Of a stretch of 64,000 bases of DNA, positions 25,259 through 33,720 are shown piece after piece (the stretch's first letter is position 1; every line of letters begins with the position of its first letter). Both the position numbers and the translations under genes were made by a program. Where the stretch lies: contig CALFXX010000155.1 in the NCBI GenBank assembly GCA_937952975.1, positions 1 through 64,000 on the forward strand, given 5' to 3'. The DNA comes from an uncultured Alcaligenaceae bacterium (lineage in GTDB: Bacteria; Pseudomonadota; Gammaproteobacteria; Burkholderiales; Burkholderiaceae_B). Under the pieces are notes generated by a model. The model searched no databases. It saw only the letters and a program-made list of their open reading frames with translations, and had not been told where the DNA came from.

Positions 25259-26446
25259 CTATTTTGGCTTGGCCGCTCGCAACGCGAGCAGCACCCGCTG
25301 CCCCGCGCGCCCATCGGGCTTCATGCCAATTGACGTCTGAAATTCGCTAATGGCCTGTCGACTTTTTGCCCCGATCATGCCGTCAATCTCACCGATGTCA
25401 TACCCTCGATCCACTAAACGTTGCTGCACTTCGCGACGCTCGGCTCGGCTGGTACCCGCATCGTCGGTTGGCCACGGTGTGCTGAAACGCCCGCCCCCTC
25501 GCAGACGATCGGCCAGATGCGCGATTGATAAAGCATAAGACTCAGCAGCGTTGTAGCTATAGATCGCATCAAAGTTTCGAAAAACAATGAAGGCCGGGCC
25601 GGTCGGACCCGCCGGTAACAACAGCGCAGCCTGAGTGGCCTCGTTTGGCACCGCTTGCTCAGGATTAATCGGCTTGACGCCTAACTTTGTGAATTGCGCT
25701 AAAGGCTGGCGCGTCGTGCGCCCCGTAGGCCCAGCATAGCCTTTGGGCAGTTGTACCTCGTAACCCCAGTTTGCGCCGCTCACCCACCCAGCTAACTTTA
25801 AAAAATTTGCTGTTGAGCCCAAGGCATCGGGTACAGAGTTCACAATATCGCGCTTGCCGTCACCATCAAAATCCACTGCAATACGTTGATATGTTGTGGG
25901 CATAAACTGCGTTTGACCGAAGGCACCTGCCCAAGATCCCACCAAGTTTTGCAACGGAATATCACCACTTTGCGCAATCTTTAAGGTCGCAAGTAACTCA
26001 CCCTTAAAAAACGCCTGTCGCTTATTAGCGCATACCAAGGTCACTAACGAACGCACTAATTCGCGGGTGCCTTGTATCCGCCCAAAGTTCGATTCAACGC
26101 CCCAAACGGCTACGATGGTGTATCGATCCATTCCATATTTTTGCTCGGCCTCGGTAAGCGTCTTCGACCACTCCGCGAGCTTAGCCTGCCCATCGGCCAC
26201 TCGCTCATCGTCAACCAAGCCCGCCAAATAATCCCAAATAGGCGTGCGAAACTCAGGCTGATAATCAAAAGATTTCAGGACAGTTTCGTCAGGCTCGATT
26301 CCTTTGAAGGCCGCATCAAGCGTCGAAGCAGTGATGCCCTGTGCGCTCGCAGCCTGCCTCAGCCCTGTGACACAGGTATCAAACGTCTGCGCTTGGGTAG
26401 CAAAGGCTGCGAAAAATAGCGCAAGCGAGCTGAAGGCTTTTTTCAT
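25259..26446 (-). CDS. MltB-type lytic murein transglycosylase with peptidoglycan-binding domain
   Basis: The 395 residues start with a signal peptide (cleaved near ATQAQ). The SLT_2 domain has the catalytic Glu in VAVWGVESNFG and the GSWAGAFGQTQFMPTTY and AVDFDGDGKRDI motifs. A C-terminal PG_binding_1 domain (about 325-390) contains RREVQQRLVDRGYDIGEIDG. The enzyme cleaves glycan strands in the periplasm with 1,6-anhydro-muramic acid formation. There is no lipobox at the signal cleavage site, so it is probably soluble. Its promoter lies in the 274 bases shared with the divergent TAXI-like gene. Confidence 0.93.
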   Translation of the reverse strand: MKKAFSSLALFFAAFATQAQTFDTCVTGLRQAASAQGITASTLDAAFKGIEPDETVLKSFDYQPEFRTPIWDYLAGLVDDERVADGQAKLAEWSKTLTEAEQKYGMDRYTIVAVWGVESNFGRIQGTRELVRSLVTLVCANKRQAFFKGELLATLKIAQSGDIPLQNLVGSWAGAFGQTQFMPTTYQRIAVDFDGDGKRDIVNSVPDALGSTANFLKLAGWVSGANWGYEVQLPKGYAGPTGRTTRQPLAQFTKLGVKPINPEQAVPNEATQAALLLPAGPTGPAFIVFRNFDAIYSYNAAESYALSIAHLADRLRGGGRFSTPWPTDDAGTSRAERREVQQRLVDRGYDIGEIDGMIGAKSRQAISEFQTSIGMKPDGRAGQRVLLALRAAKPK

Positions 26447-26665
26447 CTGTATGAGCTTCCTTACTTGTCGTCGTGGTCGGTTTTATTTGTTTCAACTGCT
26501 ATCCAGAGTTTAGACCACTCTATATTTAGCGCTCTAGCGAATTTACACCGTTTCAAACCTCGTTCATTCGTGGATCAGCGCACTGACTTGCAGACCTCAA
26601 CGGTTTTGCATCCGCGCGAACCCCATCTGAGATCGACTAACCGCCGGAACGTTCTAGCGGCCCGC

Positions 26666-26689
26666 GTTGTTATGCGCTAGCATAACAAC
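26666..26689. promoter_or_regulatory. 24-bp palindrome upstream of the TAXI-like gene
   Basis: GTTGTTATG (26666-26674) and CATAACAAC (26681-26689) are exact inverted repeats around CGCTAG, 31 bases before the ATG at 26721. No T run follows, so it is not a terminator. Its place fits an operator or an mRNA hairpin near the ribosome site. Confidence 0.55.
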
Positions 26690-26720
26690 CATAAATGGCA
26701 TCAAAACTAAATCAACAAGA

Positions 26721-28178
26721 ATGAAAAAAGCGCAGACGCCAACCGTCGCAACTCTGGCCAAACCTAAGCCACTCACAAAACGCACCGTCAAACTGTTGCG
26801 CGATGAAGGTCACGCTTGGTATCACGTCCTGCGCTACGAATGGCTCTACGTGCTGGCGCTAGTCATTGGCACCATCTCATTGATCTATGTTTGGACGCCC
26901 TTTCCCCCGAAGACCCTAGGCATCGCAGTAGGTCGAGAAGGAACTTCGGATGGACTTTACGGCGAAAAACTAGTGTCTTTTTTTGCCGAGCACGGCGTAA
27001 CACTAAACATTACCTATACCGAAGGGGGAAAGCAACCCATTGTGGCCATGCAGCGCGAAAGCTCGATTCAAAGCGCACTAGTGTTGGGTGGCGTGCACAA
27101 AAAGCACGAACTCAAGGAGGTTTGGTCCTTAGGTAGTTCTCAATACGAGCCCTTATGGCTGTTCTATCGCGGTGACGCCTACACGGGCGATGAACCGATT
27201 TTTCATTTTGCAATGCAAGGCCTGGCGATCGGCGAGCCCAACTCTGGATCAAACACTATTGTTCGTCAGATTCTAACAACCAGACGACAAGATGCCGCCA
27301 GCAAAATCAGTCTTCTTGAATGGCCATATCTGAAATCAGTCGATGCGCTGTTATCCGGTGAGATCGATGCCTTAACTGCGGTCGATGGGATTGACTCTCC
27401 AATTATAAAAAAACTACTAGCCGATCCAAATATTAAATTCGCCAATTTCCCGTTTGCGCCTGCCTACGTGAAGTATCTGCCGCAGTTAGATCTGGTGTCG
27501 ATCCCGCGAGGTTCGTTTACGACCTGGCCCACCGACCCTCCAACCGATATCAAAATGGTATCGACGAGTCTGACCTTGGTTGTTGAAAAAGACCTCCATC
27601 CAGCACTGCAACTTTTATTTTTAATGGCAATTGATGTGCTCGGCGATTCACGCGATCAATTTTTTGCTAGACCTGATGAGTTTCCATCTTACAAAGACAG
27701 TAATATCCCACTTGCCCCAATCGCTAAACACTATATGTCAGAGGGCGCGCCAGAGAGTGTGAAGTATCTACCTTTTTGGGCCGCCAGCTTCGTCAATCGA
27801 ATTTGGTTTTTTATTCTTGGTAGTTTGGCCGTCCTGTATCCCCTCTATCGTTTGATTCCAAACTATCGAACAACGCTCGGGCAACTTAAAGCAAACGATG
27901 CTTACGATATGCTACACGCAACACAACAACGGTTTGCGCAAGCACAAACGCAAGCAGAATTCGACACTATCATGGCCGACTTTCTTCAGCTTCAAAGCGA
28001 GATTGAAGACTGGATTCCAAAGCTTAATATCCCCGCCTATTACGCCCTACTGCGACCGATCGACCACATTAAAAAGGTCGCGGCTGAGCGCCAAGCGTTT
28101 TTGAAATCGTCGTCGCTCAATCTAGCACCAAGGCCTCGCGACGAATCACCTCGCCCCACAAGGGCACCTCTTTGTTGA
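26721..28178 (+). CDS. Membrane-anchored TAXI-family solute-receptor-like protein
   Basis: This 485-residue protein has an N-terminal membrane helix (about 40-60), a periplasmic TAXI-type receptor domain (PPKTLGIAVGREGTSDGLYGEKLVSFF at the start, YLPQLDLVSIPRGSF later) and a second helix around 360-385 followed by a cytoplasmic helical tail. Ordinary TAXI receptors are soluble with a cleaved signal; this two-helix form with a C-terminal cytoplasmic tail could be a sensor or tethered receptor. No TRAP 4TM/12TM permease is adjacent. The chosen start is an ATG with a weak AAGA site. The last 62 bases overlap the 3' end of the convergent Bug gene. Confidence 0.82.
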   Translation: MKKAQTPTVATLAKPKPLTKRTVKLLRDEGHAWYHVLRYEWLYVLALVIGTISLIYVWTPFPPKTLGIAVGREGTSDGLYGEKLVSFFAEHGVTLNITYTEGGKQPIVAMQRESSIQSALVLGGVHKKHELKEVWSLGSSQYEPLWLFYRGDAYTGDEPIFHFAMQGLAIGEPNSGSNTIVRQILTTRRQDAASKISLLEWPYLKSVDALLSGEIDALTAVDGIDSPIIKKLLADPNIKFANFPFAPAYVKYLPQLDLVSIPRGSFTTWPTDPPTDIKMVSTSLTLVVEKDLHPALQLLFLMAIDVLGDSRDQFFARPDEFPSYKDSNIPLAPIAKHYMSEGAPESVKYLPFWAASFVNRIWFFILGSLAVLYPLYRLIPNYRTTLGQLKANDAYDMLHATQQRFAQAQTQAEFDTIMADFLQLQSEIEDWIPKLNIPAYYALLRPIDHIKKVAAERQAFLKSSSLNLAPRPRDESPRPTRAPLC

Positions 28179-29106
28179 TGAGCGTGGCAAAACTCTTGGG
28201 ATCCAGCATGACTGGCTCGCCGTTACTTTTTAAAACCGCTTGCGCTTTACTGTTCGTCGTAATTAGTTTGGCCGCTTCATAAATTTTGGTAATGATCGGC
28301 TCGGGGGTCCCCGCGGGCGCCAAGAGGCCCATCCAAAATATAATCTCAAAATCCGCAAAGCCCGCCTCAGCCATTGTCGGTAAATCAGGAAGTTGTGTGA
28401 TGCGTTTTGCCGAGGTCACCGCCAACGCCTTGAGCTTGCCTGCCTGAATATTCGGCACGGTGCTCAAGGTATCGAACCCCGCATTAAGCTCACCGCTGAT
28501 CATCGCGAGTCCGGCTTGCGCAGCACTTTTATATGGCACATGCGTTGTTTTGATATTGGCACGATTACTCAACGATACGAAACTTAAATGCGCCATATTG
28601 CCTTGTCCGCCCGAGCCGTAGGTGAGTTTGTCTGGCTGCGCTTGCGCGTAGCGGATCAAGTCTTGGATGCTGTTCACAGCATTTTTCTGTGCCCACTCAG
28701 GGTTAACAGTCAAAATAAATGGGGCCTCAATCACCATCGTGATGGGCGCAAAATCTGACGCCTTGTAGTTGATCTGTTTGTACAGTTGCGGGTTGATGGT
28801 GATGCTGCTCGAGTTTGTGACCAGCAGGGTATAGCCGTCGGGCGCGGCCCGTGCGACCTCGCCAACGCCTATGGCTCCGTTCGCACCCGCCTTGTTCTCA
28901 ACCACAACCGGCTGGCCTAAGGCTTTCGTTAATTGCTCGGCCATCACGCGTGCCACCGTGTCAGTCACTGAACCAGCCGGAAACCCAACCACAATGCGCA
29001 GCGGTTTGTTAGGCCAGAGTTTCAAAACGTCTTGGGCCTGCACTGTCGTCAACATCAAACCGCCCAAAACGAACAGGGCACTCAGCCTACGAATTGTTTC
29101 TATCAT
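28117..29106 (-). CDS. Bug-type tripartite tricarboxylate receptor (TctC family)
   Basis: This 329-residue receptor has a signal peptide ending near VQAQD, then KPLRIVVGFPAGSVTDTVARVMAEQL, VVENKAGANGAIG and THVPYKSAAQAG, all standard Bug motifs. In the pocket the usual PGG is PAGS, as in several relatives. It is monocistronic and its 3' end overlaps the convergent TAXI-like gene by 62 bases. The ligand is unknown; such receptors are numerous in Alcaligenaceae and often lack neighbouring permease genes. Confidence 0.92.
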   Translation of the reverse strand: MIETIRRLSALFVLGGLMLTTVQAQDVLKLWPNKPLRIVVGFPAGSVTDTVARVMAEQLTKALGQPVVVENKAGANGAIGVGEVARAAPDGYTLLVTNSSSITINPQLYKQINYKASDFAPITMVIEAPFILTVNPEWAQKNAVNSIQDLIRYAQAQPDKLTYGSGGQGNMAHLSFVSLSNRANIKTTHVPYKSAAQAGLAMISGELNAGFDTLSTVPNIQAGKLKALAVTSAKRITQLPDLPTMAEAGFADFEIIFWMGLLAPAGTPEPIITKIYEAAKLITTNSKAQAVLKSNGEPVMLDPKSFATLINKEVPLWGEVIRREALVLD

Positions 29107-29401
29107 TTTTTGTCTCCCGAAACTTCGGCAAAACTATCTTAGGAAAACACCGCCGAACTATCTTAGTCCATACTGTTCTATACAGACCACTGTGCTGGCA
29201 GCACTTTGATTGAGCCAGTCGCATCGAAGCTAGAGCGGACTTAGCATGAACCGACCAGGCACACGAGCAGCCTAGCGTTATCCCTAACCATTCACAGACG
29301 CGGCTTAATGTTTTGTGTCCGTAACAGGATAAATAGTGCTATAAAATCAACCAAGACAAAAGTTTCAATAAACCTATCACAGAATATTTCTGGAGACTTC
29401 A

Positions 29402-30622
29402 ATGCAATTTAAATTTGCCTTATCGGCCCTTGCATTAGCGATTGCATTACCCGCTTTCGCACAAACACCCGCGCCAGCTGCGCCGCCACCTGCCTGGAAA
29501 CAAGGCATGGAGAACACGGCACAACCAGCTACTTTGCATCCCTTTGCGCCCATCATGACCGGCACTGAAGCCAAAGATATTCAGTTAGCGAAACTGAAGG
29601 TTGCGCCCGGCTTTAAAGTTGAGGTTTGGGCTGACGGTATCCCCACTGCCCGTTCAATGGCGATCGGCGACAAAGGTACGGTTTTTGTTGGTAACCGTGT
29701 TGGTAAAAACGTAGTGGCCATTACTGAAAAAGACGGCAAGCGTACAGTAAAAATTATTTTGAAAGGCTTGGATACACCTAACGGGATCGTTTATTCAAAA
29801 GGTACTTTGTACGTCGCCGAGCGTACCAAGATCACGCGCTACGACAATATCGAGGCCAATCTGGATAACCCCGGCGCTGGCAAATTGGTTGTAGACGGCC
29901 TTGACCCAACGAACGGCCCCGGGCATAACTGGAAATACCTCGCCATGGGCCCAGACGGCAAGCTGTACTTCAACATCGGCTCGCCAGAGAACATCACAAT
30001 GCCGCTGTATAACCAAGCTGCTATCTTGCGTGCCGACACCACGACCGGTCAACTTGAACGCGTTGCAACGGGTGTGCGTAACAGCGTCGGTATGGATTTT
30101 CATCCCGTCACCAAAAAACTCTGGTTCACAGAGCATGCTCGTGACTGGATGGGTGAAGATATCCCAAATGATGAGTTGAATGTACTGAACAAAGAAGGTG
30201 AAAACTTTGGTTTTCCATTCTGCCATCAGGGTGACATCCCCGATCCGATCTATGGCAAGTACGACACCTGCGCAAACAGCACACCACCAGCACTCAAGTT
30301 AGGCGCGCACGTGGCTCCATTAGGCATGAAGTTTTACACCGGCAGCATGTTTCCAGCCGAGTACAAAAACAACATCCTGATGGCACGTCACGGCTCTTGG
30401 AACAAGACTGAGAAACGTGGCTATGACGTCATGCGTGTCGTGCTGGATGCAGATGGCAAAGTAGCAAAATACGAGCCCTTTGTGACCGGCTTCATGACTG
30501 ACGACAAGGCTGATCCACCAATGTGGGGCCGTCCAGTTGACGTGCTGCAATTGCCTGATGGTTCGATCTTGTTCTCAGACGACTACAACGGCGTCATCTA
30601 TCGCGTGAGCTACAGCAAATAA
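29402..30622 (+). CDS. Soluble quinoprotein (PQQ-dependent sorbosone/glucose-type) dehydrogenase
   Basis: The protein has 406 residues. A clear signal peptide (cleaved near AFAQT) is followed by a proline/alanine-rich stretch and a six-bladed propeller: LAKLKVAPGFKVEVWADG at the start, the ARSMAIGDKGTVFVGNRVGKNV blade, FHPVTKKLWFTEHARDWMGEDIPNDELN at the active site, RHGSWNKTEKRGYDV, and the last blade WGRPVDVLQLPDGSILFSDD (partial). It should oxidise a sugar or aldehyde in the periplasm and pass electrons to the di-haem cytochrome c whose ATG overlaps its stop codon. GGAGA precedes the start. The substrate and PQQ supply genes are not in the window. Confidence 0.9.
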   Translation: MQFKFALSALALAIALPAFAQTPAPAAPPPAWKQGMENTAQPATLHPFAPIMTGTEAKDIQLAKLKVAPGFKVEVWADGIPTARSMAIGDKGTVFVGNRVGKNVVAITEKDGKRTVKIILKGLDTPNGIVYSKGTLYVAERTKITRYDNIEANLDNPGAGKLVVDGLDPTNGPGHNWKYLAMGPDGKLYFNIGSPENITMPLYNQAAILRADTTTGQLERVATGVRNSVGMDFHPVTKKLWFTEHARDWMGEDIPNDELNVLNKEGENFGFPFCHQGDIPDPIYGKYDTCANSTPPALKLGAHVAPLGMKFYTGSMFPAEYKNNILMARHGSWNKTEKRGYDVMRVVLDADGKVAKYEPFVTGFMTDDKADPPMWGRPVDVLQLPDGSILFSDDYNGVIYRVSYSK

Positions 30623-31230
30623 TGTTTCAAGCATCAAGCAGCAAACAAGTCGCAGCGGGTCTTCTAGCCGCTGCGGCTTTTTTAGTCTCGTCTCCTGTCG
30701 TGCGGGCCTCTGATATTGAAGCAGGCAAAGCCCAAGCTCAAACTTGCGTCGCCTGTCACGGCCCTGGGGGCAACTCAACCACACCAGGAGTGCCTTCAAT
30801 TTCAGGTAACGCCGCGCAAGCGATCAGTATGCAACTCTACAATTACCGAGAAGGTAATCGTAAAAATGTGCAGATGACGCCAATGGCTGAAAATCTCACC
30901 AATCGTGAGATGAACAATTTGGCAGCCTACTTTTCCTCAGAAAAAGTAGCCCCGCCCACCCATCAAGCCTCCGCTGAAAGCATCAAACTTGGCCCTGCTC
31001 TGACCGCACAGTACAACTGTACGCAATGCCATGGCCCAGCCTTAAAGGGGATTCAACATATCCCTCGGCTTGCAGGACAACAATACGAGTATCTGTTGGC
31101 ACAGTTACAAGGCTTTAAAGCGCACACGCGCTACGACATGGACGGCAACATGACGTCTGCCATGTCTGCGGTCAAAGAAAGTGATATCCCGATTTTGGCT
31201 GATTACATTGCAGCGCTTGAATATAAATAA
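30622..31230 (+). CDS. Di-haem cytochrome c (c4-like)
   Basis: This 202-residue exported protein has a signal peptide ending near VRASD and two c-type haem sites, CVACH (42-46) and CTQCH (133-137), in two similar domains, the c4 pattern. Candidate axial methionines lie at about 86-89 and near residue 180. Its start codon overlaps the stop of the quinoprotein dehydrogenase (TAATG), so they are translationally coupled, and it is the obvious electron acceptor. From here electrons would go to a terminal oxidase (inference). No terminator is evident before the convergent HD-GYP gene. Confidence 0.92.
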   Translation: MFQASSSKQVAAGLLAAAAFLVSSPVVRASDIEAGKAQAQTCVACHGPGGNSTTPGVPSISGNAAQAISMQLYNYREGNRKNVQMTPMAENLTNREMNNLAAYFSSEKVAPPTHQASAESIKLGPALTAQYNCTQCHGPALKGIQHIPRLAGQQYEYLLAQLQGFKAHTRYDMDGNMTSAMSAVKESDIPILADYIAALEYK

Positions 31231-31339
31231 ACAAGTGTCGCAGCCTGTCATGAATAAGTCTGCGTCTGTGCCCGTATCACGCTAGACGATTCAATACGGT
31301 TGGTAGTGAGCAATCAGAGACTTTCTAGCACTGCGAAGT

Positions 31340-32449
31340 TTAGTCCTGATAGCGTTGTGCAATTACCTTGAAGTTTTCTGCTTCAAGCAGAAAGGCATCC
31401 ACCACAACGGGATCAAACTGAATTTCTCTTTTGCTTAGGATCTCACTGACGGCGTCGTCGTGAGTCCAACCCTTTTTGTACGCTCGCTCGCTGACCAAAG
31501 CGTCGTACATATCGGCTAGCGACATAATTCGGGCAGGCAGCGGGATTTGCTGCCCTGCTAAACCTCGCGGGTAGCCCTGACCATTCCAACGCTCGTGATG
31601 TCCGCCTGCGATCATGATCGCTTTCTCTATCACATCATTCTTTAACGCATGCTTCGTACCCGCAGCGTTCAATACCTGCTCACCGATAGAGGTGTGCGTC
31701 TTCATGACTGTCCACTCTTCTTCAGTCAGTGAGCCAGGCTTTAGCAAGATCGCATCAGGGATGCCGATCTTGCCTAAATCATGCAAGGGTGCGGCGTTAA
31801 ATAATAGGTCTATATCGGTATCAGACAGCTCCGCTACGTATTGTTTCATTGTTCTTAAACGTAGCGCCAACACTTTGACGTAGTGTTGAGTTCGCAAGAT
31901 ATGGTTACCCGTTTCGTTATCACGCGCCATGGCTAAAGCATTCAGCGATGACAGTAGTTGCTCTTCTCTTGTATTGGCTCGGTTTTTTTCATTCAGTAAA
32001 AACAGTTCAATCACGGTTTGGCTAATCGCTATAAAAACCAGCGTATAGCCAAGCAAAAAAATCCATCTAACACCAAAAGCTGAGTCTATCACGAGGCCCT
32101 TTGCCACATGAGTGGGCGCTTCACTCAGAAAAAAAACCAACGCACGCACCGCCACCAAAAGCAAAAATATCAGCAGCCCAGCAAGCAAGTTCGTTGTGAC
32201 GATCCCCCTTTGCGACTTCGACAAAATCTGACGCTCTTTCAAGGCCCAAAGCAGGAGCACCAAGGGTGCAGTAATCGTCAGGTATAGATGTGCGAGTTGG
32301 AGCCCGTACAAACTCAAAATCTCAAAACCCAAGCAGATCACAAAGGCAAGACAACTTAGCCCCACAATCATCCGAAGGGGCGTCTCTACGCTATTGAGAT
32401 CGATCGTTCTGTCTAAAAAATTTGTTGCTGAATTGTTCGCACTCATCAT
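31340..32449 (-). CDS. Membrane-bound HD-GYP domain protein (putative cyclic-di-GMP phosphodiesterase)
   Basis: The protein has 369 residues. Four membrane helices (about 25-50, 54-70, 84-107, 126-150) are followed by a short linker and an HD-GYP domain. The HD dyad is His223-Asp224 (PLHDLGKIGIPD), with the helix HTSIGEQVL and the GYP box HHERWNGQGYP at 284-294, then PLPARIMSLADMYDAL. All core metal ligands appear present, so activity is likely. HD-GYP enzymes degrade cyclic-di-GMP and affect motility and biofilm formation. The start is MM at 32449/32446. The gene lies 13 bases after a receptor gene, and the pair could be a sensor unit. Confidence 0.9.
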   Translation of the reverse strand: MMSANNSATNFLDRTIDLNSVETPLRMIVGLSCLAFVICLGFEILSLYGLQLAHLYLTITAPLVLLLWALKERQILSKSQRGIVTTNLLAGLLIFLLLVAVRALVFFLSEAPTHVAKGLVIDSAFGVRWIFLLGYTLVFIAISQTVIELFLLNEKNRANTREEQLLSSLNALAMARDNETGNHILRTQHYVKVLALRLRTMKQYVAELSDTDIDLLFNAAPLHDLGKIGIPDAILLKPGSLTEEEWTVMKTHTSIGEQVLNAAGTKHALKNDVIEKAIMIAGGHHERWNGQGYPRGLAGQQIPLPARIMSLADMYDALVSERAYKKGWTHDDAVSEILSKREIQFDPVVVDAFLLEAENFKVIAQRYQD

Positions 32450-32462
32450 CAGATCCCTAGGC

Positions 32463-33500
32463 TTAATTCAACTTTAGGGTGGCACCAAGCGTCTTAAGCC
32501 ACTCTTGCCCACAGCTGCTATAGACTTTTGAACACATCTTCAACCAGTCTTCGACGCTCGACGAAAGCGCGATACGCCTCATGGCAGCAACATCTTCTTG
32601 AGGAAAATTGACCTGAACCATTTGGTGCTTATTACCTTCTTGGCATAGCGGATCTGCGGTCATGCAACGCACACTGTCGGTATAAATTTCTTTTGCGAAC
32701 TGCCAACTGCGTTGAATTTGCTGTGCAAACGCCTCGTTAAGCGTGGCTTGTTCAGTGGCCGTGAACTGATTCCATTTATCGAGGCTGATCACGTAACCAT
32801 TTATGCCAAAACCGAAACTGAGCGGAATGTAATGAGACGTAAACTCAAGCCAGCGCGCAAAGTTCGCCGAAGCCGCGCTCGTGACCGCGCAGTCAATCAA
32901 CTTCTTTTTAAACGCCTCGCGTGTTTCGTCAAACGAAATAATTGCAGCAATCGCCCCGAGCGCGCTGAAGTACTGCTCTAGCTGCGCCCCAGCCACCCGC
33001 ACCTTAAGCCCGCGCAAATCACTTAGCTTATTCACTGGGCGGCTACAAAAAAGCTCTTGAGGGCCAAAAGTCCATAAACCCAAAAGCTTCACCCGCTGAT
33101 GCTCTTGCAACCGCCGATCAACGACTGGAAAGTAACGATCGCTCATCGCTCGTGCTGTATCAAAATCTAAGCCCGGTATAGGCAGATCGATACCTTCTAA
33201 GGTCGATTCTGTCTTTGCATTTTGAATAAACCTGAGGGAGACAACATCGAAGGTGCCCTGCTTCATGAGTTCAAGCTGAAAGATATCTTTTACACCGGTC
33301 TGATTCAGCGGCCGATACACAACGTCGAGCGGCAAACCTGTTGTACTGGCAAGGCTGTGAAAGAATGGGGCTTCGCTTTTTTGTTGATACGCACCTGTCG
33401 ACTCTGGCTGCCCCAACACCTTGAGTTCAATTCTAGTGAGCGCTTTCCAGGCAAAACAAAACGCAACAACCAAAGAAAAAGCCAAGAGTGCGCGTTTCAT
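32463..33500 (-). CDS. DctP-like solute receptor protein, paired with the HD-GYP protein
   Basis: The 345 residues start with a single hydrophobic segment (MKRALLAFSLVVAFCFAWKAL) that may be an uncleaved anchor, followed by a TRAP receptor fold: LRGLKVRVAGAQLEQYFSALG, the typical L-R-G-L-K-V-R segment, and KKKLIDCAVTSAASANFARWLE. Several cysteines occur in the C-terminal part (about 275-330). The ATG at 33500 replaces an upstream TTG. No DctQ/DctM genes adjoin it. The close downstream HD-GYP gene suggests the receptor reports its ligand to the membrane phosphodiesterase rather than to a transporter (inference). Confidence 0.83.
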   Translation of the reverse strand: MKRALLAFSLVVAFCFAWKALTRIELKVLGQPESTGAYQQKSEAPFFHSLASTTGLPLDVVYRPLNQTGVKDIFQLELMKQGTFDVVSLRFIQNAKTESTLEGIDLPIPGLDFDTARAMSDRYFPVVDRRLQEHQRVKLLGLWTFGPQELFCSRPVNKLSDLRGLKVRVAGAQLEQYFSALGAIAAIISFDETREAFKKKLIDCAVTSAASANFARWLEFTSHYIPLSFGFGINGYVISLDKWNQFTATEQATLNEAFAQQIQRSWQFAKEIYTDSVRCMTADPLCQEGNKHQMVQVNFPQEDVAAMRRIALSSSVEDWLKMCSKVYSSCGQEWLKTLGATLKLN

Positions 33501-33720
33501 GAAATCTAAGCACCAAACGGTTAAGAGCAATTGCGGACATCACTCAAACCACAACCCGTTTGAGTGAAAAACATATGTTGACGCGTTAAAGATCCTAAAG
33601 TACGCCAATTAGTCTATTCCTTACAAGGTGTCATGACAACCCCGCCAAAAATTTACACAGCCTGCACACTTTACCCGTGCGCATATTTATAGAAGAGCGG
33701 GCTGTCATCCTCTCAAATAC

